A stretch of DNA of 64,000 bases from Bog-756 sp963703145 (GTDB lineage Bacteria; Actinomycetota; Acidimicrobiia; Acidimicrobiales; RAAP-2), in contig OY969793.1 of the NCBI GenBank assembly GCA_963703145.1, positions 2,480,001 through 2,544,000 of the forward strand. Reading direction: 5' to 3'. Position numbers and translations under genes: made by a program. The notes beneath the pieces are model-generated. The model was not told the DNA's origin, searched no databases, and saw only the letters and a list, made by a program, of their open reading frames with translations. Positions 53,048 to 59,692 of the stretch are shown here, piece by piece (position 1 is the first letter of the stretch; each line of letters opens with the position of its first letter).

Positions 53048-54595
53048 ATGGAGCGACTCAGCGGCCTCGACGCCAGCTTCCTCTACCTGGAGACGCCGAC
53101 GCACCACATGCATGTGGCCCTGACCCTGGTCTTCGACCCGTCGACGGTGCCGGGCGGCTACTCCTTCGAGCGGATGAAGGCCGCCATCGGCCGGCGGATC
53201 CCCCTGGCCCCGGTGTTCCGCCGGCGGCTGGTCGAGGTCCCGTTCCGCCTCGGCCACCCGGTCTGGATCGACGACCCCGACTTCGACATCGACTATCACG
53301 TGCGCTTGACGGCGATCCCCCATCCGGGGGGCCTGCACGAGCTGGCCGAGCTGGCAGGCGACATCGCCGGCCACCAACTCGACCGGGACAAGCCCCTGTG
53401 GGAGATGTGGATCGTCGAGGGTGTGGCCGACGGGCGGATCGGGATGATCGCCAAGATGCACCACTCGACGGTGGACGGGGTGTCGGGCGCCGAACTGCTG
53501 TCGGTGCTCTTCGATCTGGAGCCCCAGCCCCCGGCCGAGGAGCCTCCCGCCGACGACGCGGTGGACGAGCGCATCCCCTCGGGCCTCGAGCTGATGAGCC
53601 AGGCCATGGTGGCCCGGTCGATGCGGCCCTGGGAGATCACCCGGGACATCGTGCGGACCGGCCAGAGCGTGCTCAGCGTGCGGCGGATCCGGGTGGGGCC
53701 GGACCACCGGCCGGCCACGGCCAAGGCCGCCCTCCCGCTGTCGGCCCCGAGGACCTCGTTCAACGGTTCGCTCACCCGGCGCCGGAGCGTGGCACTGACG
53801 GCCATCGGCCTCGACGACGTGAAACGACTGAAGCGGGCCACCGGCACCACGGTCAACGACGTGGTCCTCGCCGTGTGCACCGGCGCCTTGCGATCATTCC
53901 TGGTGGGCGGGGACGAGCTGCCGGACAAGCCACTGGTGGCGGTGGTGCCGATCTCGGTCCGCCCCGACATCGACTCGCCCAGGGGCTCCAACCAGGTCTC
54001 GGCCATGTTCGTACAGCTGCCCGTCCACCTCGACGACCCGGTCGAGCGCCTCATGGCCGTCCATCAGGGGACCGAGGGGGCCAAAGAGGAGCACAATGCC
54101 CTCGGTGCCGACCTGTTGCTCAACTGGGCCGAGCACGCCACGCCCAACGTGTTCGCCAGCGCGGCCCGCTTCTACTCTCGGATGCGGTTGGCCAACGTGC
54201 ACCGGCCCATCGCCAACCTGGTGATCTCGAACGTGCCCGGGCCGGACTTCCCGCTGTACCTCGCCGGTGCCGAGCTCCACGCCGGCTTCCCCCTCGGACC
54301 AGTGATGGACGGGATGGGCGTGAACATCACAGTGATGAGCTACCGGGGAGTCCTCTACTGGGGCATCATCACCTGCCCCGAGACCGTGCCCCGGGTCTGG
54401 CGGCTGGCCAACGCCATACCGTCGTCACTCGATGAGCTCCTCGCCGCCGCCGGTGAGCGGCCGGCGGACTACCGGCCCGATGCCAGCCTGAGCCAGGAAG
54501 GAGCGGCGATTCAGGACGAGGCGGTGACCGCCATCGAGGATGCACCCGAGCACACCGGTATCGGCGTGCCAAAGGTGGCCGACGTCGGCGAGTAG
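53048..54595 (+). CDS. Wax ester synthase/diacylglycerol acyltransferase (WS/DGAT)
   Basis: A 515-residue acyltransferase. It opens MERLSGLDASFLYLETPTHH, has the active site MIAKMHHSTVDGVSG (His138, His139, Asp143; HHxxxDG), and later NDVVLAVCTGALRSFL, PISVRPDIDSPRGSNQV, NLVISNVPGPDFPLYLAG and GVNITVMSYRG, all WS/DGAT hallmarks. It makes triacylglycerol or wax esters from acyl-CoA. The last ~45 residues are non-conserved, and their DNA overlaps the 3' end of the convergent lipoprotein gene. ATG 53048 has a GGAGGG site ~9 bases upstream. Confidence 0.92.
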   Translation: MERLSGLDASFLYLETPTHHMHVALTLVFDPSTVPGGYSFERMKAAIGRRIPLAPVFRRRLVEVPFRLGHPVWIDDPDFDIDYHVRLTAIPHPGGLHELAELAGDIAGHQLDRDKPLWEMWIVEGVADGRIGMIAKMHHSTVDGVSGAELLSVLFDLEPQPPAEEPPADDAVDERIPSGLELMSQAMVARSMRPWEITRDIVRTGQSVLSVRRIRVGPDHRPATAKAALPLSAPRTSFNGSLTRRRSVALTAIGLDDVKRLKRATGTTVNDVVLAVCTGALRSFLVGGDELPDKPLVAVVPISVRPDIDSPRGSNQVSAMFVQLPVHLDDPVERLMAVHQGTEGAKEEHNALGADLLLNWAEHATPNVFASAARFYSRMRLANVHRPIANLVISNVPGPDFPLYLAGAELHAGFPLGPVMDGMGVNITVMSYRGVLYWGIITCPETVPRVWRLANAIPSSLDELLAAAGERPADYRPDASLSQEGAAIQDEAVTAIEDAPEHTGIGVPKVADVGE

Positions 54596-55746
54596 GGGAT
54601 CACGGCGTCGAATCCGTCGACGAGGTAGGCGCCGGACTGGGCGGGTCCGACCACGATGTCGGTGGGATGCTGGGTGCCCGTCGCCGTCGAGGCGGGAGTC
54701 CGCTGCGGCAGCCGGATCGGATCGGGCGGGTCCGTGAAGCTGGCCAGGGGCACCGGGTTGACCCAGTTGTTGGCGGCGTCGGCCACCAGCAACGTGGCGC
54801 CGTCCGTCGTGAGGGCCAGCGCGGCCGGGTCGGCGATGCCGAACCGGTCGAATCCGGTAGCCGTACCGGTGGCACCGGTGGCGGTGGTGATGGGGAGCAC
54901 GCGACCCCCGAAGTCGGTTCCCCCCTGCCCGACCACGTAGACCGTGGCGCCGTTCGCCGCCACCACGATGCCGTGGGGCGAGTACACCGACGAGACGGAC
55001 AGCCCGGTCGGGATCAGGGCCCCGGCGGTGGCGTTGGCCGTGTTGACCGGGATGACCGCTCCTGGCACCAGCGCGTACAGGGCGGTGCCGACGGGGTCGA
55101 GGGCCATGCCGAAGATGGTCCGGCCCGCGCCCAGGTCCAATGGGGTGCCCACGTGACGGGTCAGGGCGTCGATGGGGACGATGGTGCTCCCGCTCGCCGC
55201 CAGCACGGTCCGGCCGTCCGGCATGACCACGATGGCGTGTGTCCCGCCGCTGCCGGGCAGTTTGATGGGCGGTTGCGCCTGCTCGGTGACCAGGTCGATC
55301 GGGATCACCACATTCTGGACGGTACCGGTGGGCGACTGGGGCGACGGGGCCGAGGTGGTCGACGATCCCGAGGTCGCCGGCGGGACGCTGGTCGTCGAGG
55401 CCGATGGTGGCGGGATCACCCCGTCGCTCGTCACCACATAGGCCCACTGGCCGTCGGGCGAGGTGGCGATGGCGAAGTTGCCGAGCACCGGTGTCCCCGA
55501 GATGGGCAGGGCGATGTCGGCCTCGGCGGTGCCGGTGTCCAGCTCGACCGGTGTCACGGCGTTGGGGCAGACCACGTAGCCCATGGGGCCACCCGGGGCC
55601 AGCAAGGCGTCACCGACCGGGGTGGGCTTGGGCGAGTCGAATAGCGAACAGCTGCTGAGCACCACAGCTGCCACAACCATCAGCACTGGCGCCGGAGACC
55701 GCCTGATGTGCCGCCGGTTGGCGCCGGCCCTTCGAGATGTCGCCAT
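54511..55746 (-). CDS. Beta-propeller lipoprotein (YncE/NHL-like repeats)
   Basis: A 411-residue lipoprotein with signal peptide ending VVAAVVLSSC, then a repeat-rich domain: GNFAIATSPDGQWAYVVTSD, THAIVVMPDGRTVLAASGS, FGMALDPVGTALYALVPG, PHGIVVAANGATVYVVGQGG, PAALALTTDGATLLVADAA and PTDIVVGPAQSGAYLVDG. These ~45-residue units are blades of a surface propeller of the YncE type. A Ser/Thr/Pro linker interrupts the second blade. Function unknown; such proteins bind ligands or cell-wall components. Its final 28 codons overlap the WS/DGAT gene tail-to-tail. Confidence 0.82.
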   Translation of the reverse strand: MATSRRAGANRRHIRRSPAPVLMVVAAVVLSSCSLFDSPKPTPVGDALLAPGGPMGYVVCPNAVTPVELDTGTAEADIALPISGTPVLGNFAIATSPDGQWAYVVTSDGVIPPPSASTTSVPPATSGSSTTSAPSPQSPTGTVQNVVIPIDLVTEQAQPPIKLPGSGGTHAIVVMPDGRTVLAASGSTIVPIDALTRHVGTPLDLGAGRTIFGMALDPVGTALYALVPGAVIPVNTANATAGALIPTGLSVSSVYSPHGIVVAANGATVYVVGQGGTDFGGRVLPITTATGATGTATGFDRFGIADPAALALTTDGATLLVADAANNWVNPVPLASFTDPPDPIRLPQRTPASTATGTQHPTDIVVGPAQSGAYLVDGFDAVIPYSPTSATFGTPIPVCSGASSMAVTASS

Positions 55747-55831
55747 AGGTGGTGCTGACCATAGCGACACAGTCGAGGGTCGACGGCACCGCGGTGGGCT
55801 CAACTCCGAACGCGGCCGTCCCTTCCCGCGG

Positions 55832-56131
55832 TCAGGGATGGGCGTAGCTCGGGACACCTTCCACCTCGAAGGCGAACTCATCCACGAAGCACCACCACCA
55901 CTCCTCCCCCGGCTCGTAGGACTGGACCAGGGGATGCCCGGTCTCGTCAAAGTGGGCGGTGGCGTGCCGGGACGGTGAGCTGTCACAGCACCCCACGTGC
56001 CCGCAGATCATGCAGAGGCGGAGGTGCAGCCAACGGCCGCCCTCGGCCAGGCAGTCCTCGCAACCGTCACCGGACGGCGTCACCTCTTCTACCTGGGAGA
56101 GGTGATGGCAGAACTCCTCGGCCTCGGTCAC
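55832..56131 (-). CDS. UBP-type zinc-finger protein
   Basis: A 99-residue protein that is almost all zf-UBP domain: CHHLSQVEEVTPSGDGCEDC, GGRWLHLRLCMICGHVGCCD, RHATAHFDETGHPLVQSYEP and GEEWWWCFVDEFAF. All Cys/His zinc ligands are kept. In eukaryotes the domain binds ubiquitin C-termini; the bacterial function is unknown. The GTG start overlaps the stop of a small upstream ORF (GTGA), which suggests translational coupling. Confidence 0.88.
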   Translation of the reverse strand: MTEAEEFCHHLSQVEEVTPSGDGCEDCLAEGGRWLHLRLCMICGHVGCCDSSPSRHATAHFDETGHPLVQSYEPGEEWWWCFVDEFAFEVEGVPSYAHP

Positions 56132-56274
56132 GGACCCACCGGGCGCCTCTGGGTGCCGACCCCGCGGTCCGGGCTGGTGGGCCCCTGCCCTGAGGTCGGC
56201 CGGGACGACGTCTCCGAACCCCCGGGCGACCGCGCCCCGATGGACCCGTCGAATCCCTCATTGGTGGCTGTCAC
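56128..56274 (-). CDS. Possible 48-residue leaderless small protein upstream of the UBP zinc finger
   Basis: A GTG at 56274 opens a 48-codon frame that ends in TGA overlapping the GTG of the UBP gene (GTGA), the same coupling seen at ccmD/ccmE and sigma/anti-sigma. A TATACT box lies exactly 7 bases before the GTG, and a GTGACC at the -35 position. The predicted peptide (TATNEGFDGSIGARSPGG then Ser/Thr/Pro/Gly/Arg-rich) is disordered and matches no family known to me. It may be a real small protein or a leader peptide that sets up UBP translation. Confidence 0.4.
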   Translation of the reverse strand: MTATNEGFDGSIGARSPGGSETSSRPTSGQGPTSPDRGVGTQRRPVGP

Positions 56275-56281
56275 CGCCCCG

Positions 56282-56287
56282 AGTATA
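56282..56287 (-). promoter_or_regulatory. TATACT promoter for the small ORF/UBP zinc-finger unit
   Basis: TATACT on the minus strand is the best -10 match in the window, with GTGACC (56305–56310) 17 bases upstream as a fair -35 box. Seven bases separate it from the GTG of the small ORF, predicting a leaderless mRNA. Confidence 0.55.
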
Positions 56288-56446
56288 GGAATCCTGCGCT
56301 CGGTGGTCACCGGTAGCATCACCGTCGAATCGAGGCCGGTGCGCACCGCTGAGCGGCGGCATCGGGACTCGTCCCACACGAGCGTCCTCGACCACGACCG
56401 ATCCCAGCGCCCAGGAGCCCTGCATGAACGACCGGCATCGGAGGTG

Positions 56447-57652
56447 GTGACGTCCCGCCGTTGGCTCCGGCCCATGGTGGCTCGGGATGTCGACGAGGAG
56501 CACCGCGCCTCCACGCCGCTCGAACTGCTCTTCGACCTCTGCTTCGTCGTCGCGGTGTCCCAGGCAGCATCCCAACTGAACCACAGCATCTCCGGGGGGA
56601 CGGTGGGCTCCGGGGTGGTCGGCTACCTCATGGTGTTCTTCGCCATCTGGTGGGCCTGGATGAACTTCACCTGGTTCGCCTCTGCCTACGACACCGACGA
56701 CGTGGCCTACCGCCTCCTCACCTTCGTGCAGATCTCCGGGGTGCTCATCCTGGCCGCCGGGGTGGCCAGCGCCTTCGACAGTGCCAACTTCGCCACCATC
56801 ACCGTGGGCTACGTGGTCATGCGGGTGGCCATGGTGGCCCAGTGGCTGCGGGCGGCCCGCGCCGACCCGGGGGGCCGGCCCGTGGCCCTGCGCAACGCCC
56901 TCGGCATCACGGTGCTCCAGATCGGTTGGGTGGCCCGCCTGTTCCTCCCCCGGTCGTGGGGGGACGCCACCTTTTGCATCCTGGCCGCCGCCGAGTTGGC
57001 CGTTCCCCTCTGGGCGGCGCGGGGAGGCCGGCCCACCACGTGGCATCCGGCCCACATCAGTGAGCGATACGGCCTCTTCAGCCTCATCGTGCTGGGAGAG
57101 AGCGTGGCGGCGGCCACCGTGGCGATCCAGTCGGCGGTCTCCTCCAATCACCTGTCGACCTCGCTCGTGACCGTGGCGCTCGGCGGTCTGGTGCTGGTGT
57201 TCGGACTCTGGTGGTGGTACTTCGAGCACCCGGCCGAGGACGGCCTGCGGCTCACGCCCCGACTGGCCTTCCTCTGGGGCTATGGCCACTACGCCGTGTT
57301 CGCCGCCATCGCGGCGTTCGGCGCCGGACTGGAGGTGGCCGTCACCACCATCGAGCACGGCGGGGTGGCCTCTCCGGTGACCGCTGCCCTGGCGGTGGCG
57401 CTGCCCGTGGGCATCTACCTGGCGGTGACCACCACGTTGCAGGCCCAGCTCAGCCCCGATCGGCGGCTCCGGTGGTGGACCGTTCCCCTGACGGTGGTGG
57501 TGTTGGTGCTCGTCGCCCTCGCCGCCACGTGGATGGGGCTGGCCGCATGCGTCCTGGTGATGGGGGCTGTGGTGACGGGACTCATCGTGGTCGACGAGAT
57601 CATCGAGCACAGCGAGGCCGAACCGGCACCTACTCCCGGCAGGACGCGGTGA
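56447..57652 (+). CDS. Low-temperature-requirement A (LtrA) family membrane protein
   Basis: A ~401-residue protein with about 10–12 helices. The LtrA signature is RPMVARDVDEEHRASTPLELLFDLCFVVAVSQAA, with FFAIWWAWMNFTWFASAYDTDD, HISERYGLFSLIVLGESVAAA and LWWWYFEHPAEDG. Function is unknown beyond an old link to growth at low temperature in Listeria. The start is uncertain: GTG 56444 and GTG 56447 both precede the conserved region; a SD-equipped 8-codon mini-ORF (56424–56450) ends in TGA overlapping GTG 56447, which favours the latter. Confidence 0.83.
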   Translation: MTSRRWLRPMVARDVDEEHRASTPLELLFDLCFVVAVSQAASQLNHSISGGTVGSGVVGYLMVFFAIWWAWMNFTWFASAYDTDDVAYRLLTFVQISGVLILAAGVASAFDSANFATITVGYVVMRVAMVAQWLRAARADPGGRPVALRNALGITVLQIGWVARLFLPRSWGDATFCILAAAELAVPLWAARGGRPTTWHPAHISERYGLFSLIVLGESVAAATVAIQSAVSSNHLSTSLVTVALGGLVLVFGLWWWYFEHPAEDGLRLTPRLAFLWGYGHYAVFAAIAAFGAGLEVAVTTIEHGGVASPVTAALAVALPVGIYLAVTTTLQAQLSPDRRLRWWTVPLTVVVLVLVALAATWMGLAACVLVMGAVVTGLIVVDEIIEHSEAEPAPTPGRTR

Positions 57653-59405
57653 GGCCGGCGGCCCGGAGTGCGCCCGGACCCGAGGCCAACGCCGAGGCCA
57701 CATGGTCCGCCAAGGTCTCGAGGGCGCGGACCTCCTCGCCGTCGAGCTGCAGGGGACGCGAGTGGGCCAGCACCGCACTGCCGAGCCGGACGCGCTTAGC
57801 CCACAGCGGCACCACGACCATCACCCGGGCACCGCCGTCCCGGAGCGAGGCGCTGCCGACGAAGCCCCGACCGACAGCGTCACCACCGGTGTAGCAGGAG
57901 CGGATGTTGTCGACCATCGAGGACACCGCGGTCAACTCGGCGCTCGACAACCGGGTGAATCCATGCTCGAGCGGTCCGACGGCGGACGCCACCGAGGGCC
58001 CGTCGTCACCATGGAGGATCAGTGCCGCCGAGTCCATCCGGGAGGCGTCCCTCAGGCAGCAGACCAGGCGGTCGGCGGCCCGTGACGAGTCGGTGACACC
58101 CGAGATGGAGATCGAGGCCCGCACGATGCGGTCCCAGGTCGACTCCTTCAGATGATCGCCGATGGCCTCGAGCCGGGCGGCCAGCAGTGACGCGCACTCT
58201 TCGAGCTGCTCCAGCATTCCCATCGGCAGGGGGATCAGTGACTCCACATTGAGGGCGCCGATGGATCGGCCGGCCACGACGATGGGCACACAGATCTCCG
58301 AGACCACGCCGGGGATGGCCTCTAGGTAGTCGGGGTCGTTCGACACGTCGTCCACCACGATGGGACGGCCGGTCTTCCAGGTCCGGCCGGTGATGCCGGC
58401 GCTGCCCGACATCCCGTCCAGGATCTGCCACAGGCCACGCTGCGCGGTGCACCGGAGCTCCCCGTGCCGCTCGAGGTAGGCGCTGGGCATGATCTGCCCC
58501 TGGCGGAAGAGATGGTCGACCACGACCGAGCAGGCTTCGGCGGAGTCGGTGGCCCGTTCGATGGCGTCGATGAGCCGGCTGACGGCGCTGGCGGGCGCGT
58601 CCCCGTCGGCCCGGATCACCGTCATCTTGAACGACGACCGGTCGGAGGTGGCCGTCGGGGTGACCACTGGCCACGCTGGGGCCGGCCGAGCCAGCAGATA
58701 CCCCTGGACCAGGCCGACGTCGGACTCGCGGAGCACTTCGAGCTCGGTGACGGTCTCCACGCCCTCGGCGATCACGCTGGTACCCACCTCGCTGGCGAAG
58801 GCCGCCACCGCCGAGACCAGGGCCCGGCGATTCCGGTCGCTGTCGAGGTCCCGCACCAGTTCGCGATCGAGCTTCAAGAAATCTGGCGTGAGCTCGATCA
58901 CATGGCGCAGGCTGGAGTAGCCGGCGCCGGTGTCGTCGATGGCCACCCGGACGCCACGGGACAGCCACGGTGCCAGATCTCGGCGGAGTCCCTCGTAGTC
59001 GTCCACGGCCTCCTGCTCGGTGAGCTCGACGACCAGACGCTCCGGCAGCACCTCCAGCAGGTCGATGGCCGACGGGTCGGCCAGCAGGGACGGGCTCAGG
59101 TTGACGAACAGCAGTCGGTCGTCAGGGGTGGGTCCGAGCGTCACAGCCGCACGCAGACAGGCGATCTCCAGCTGGCTCCGGAGGCCCACCTCGTCGGCCC
59201 GGGCCAGCCACCAGTCCGGTGGGCGCTCAGGGAGGACCGGCATCCGGGACAGCACCTCGTAGCCCACCACCAGCTGGTCGGCCGCTCTCACCACCGGTTG
59301 TACGAAGGCGTTGATCACACCCGGTTCGCACAGATGCTCGATGGCCTCGCGGGTCGCGAGGAGGTTCCCGGGCTCCACTTCGAAGAGCTCGGTGCGAAGA
59401 GCCAT
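57630..59405 (-). CDS. EAL-domain c-di-GMP phosphodiesterase with C-terminal GAF domains
   Basis: A 591-residue cytosolic protein. The EAL domain (residues ~10–250) keeps the catalytic set: VGYEVLSRMP in place of EALLR (the first E is kept), LLFVNLSPSLL, VVELTEQEAVDD, VAIDDTGAGYSSLRHV, FLKLDRELVRD, VIAEGVETVTEL and LVQGYLLARPAP. A GAF domain (~275–430, RQGQIMPSAYLERHGELRC ... ICVPIVVAGRSIGALNVES) and a second GAF-like region follow. Hydrolysis of c-di-GMP under small-molecule control is likely. Its stop overlaps the 3' end of ltrA by 23 bases (convergent), and it is divergent from a surface protein. Confidence 0.87.
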   Translation of the reverse strand: MALRTELFEVEPGNLLATREAIEHLCEPGVINAFVQPVVRAADQLVVGYEVLSRMPVLPERPPDWWLARADEVGLRSQLEIACLRAAVTLGPTPDDRLLFVNLSPSLLADPSAIDLLEVLPERLVVELTEQEAVDDYEGLRRDLAPWLSRGVRVAIDDTGAGYSSLRHVIELTPDFLKLDRELVRDLDSDRNRRALVSAVAAFASEVGTSVIAEGVETVTELEVLRESDVGLVQGYLLARPAPAWPVVTPTATSDRSSFKMTVIRADGDAPASAVSRLIDAIERATDSAEACSVVVDHLFRQGQIMPSAYLERHGELRCTAQRGLWQILDGMSGSAGITGRTWKTGRPIVVDDVSNDPDYLEAIPGVVSEICVPIVVAGRSIGALNVESLIPLPMGMLEQLEECASLLAARLEAIGDHLKESTWDRIVRASISISGVTDSSRAADRLVCCLRDASRMDSAALILHGDDGPSVASAVGPLEHGFTRLSSAELTAVSSMVDNIRSCYTGGDAVGRGFVGSASLRDGGARVMVVVPLWAKRVRLGSAVLAHSRPLQLDGEEVRALETLADHVASALASGPGALRAAGLTASCRE

Positions 59406-59692
59406 TGCTGTGCATCGGTCAGGACCGGGTGCACCTTGAGCCTGGGCGGTGGAAAACCTCTCGGTCGTCCACAGGGAGGATGGGGCGCCGATGACGGCCA
59501 CGGAATCTCCCCAGTACAGCGGGGACTTTGCCGGGAACTGATCCGTACCCCCACGGGGATCCGAAGAGGTTCTGTGCTCCACTCCCAAAGCCGGTGTTTG
59601 GGATGTGGATCATCGGGCAGGGAACTAAGCGGCACATAGGCCGTCGGGGGGCGCGCCATGAGCGGGCCCATCTCCATGAAAGGTGCACTCCA

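Noticed and set aside
59406..59692. Possible c-di-GMP or c-di-AMP riboswitch in the leader of the surface protein
   Set aside because: Some GGGAAC and CGGGG fragments recall such elements, but the conserved core segments could not be matched by eye. A covariance-model search would decide.
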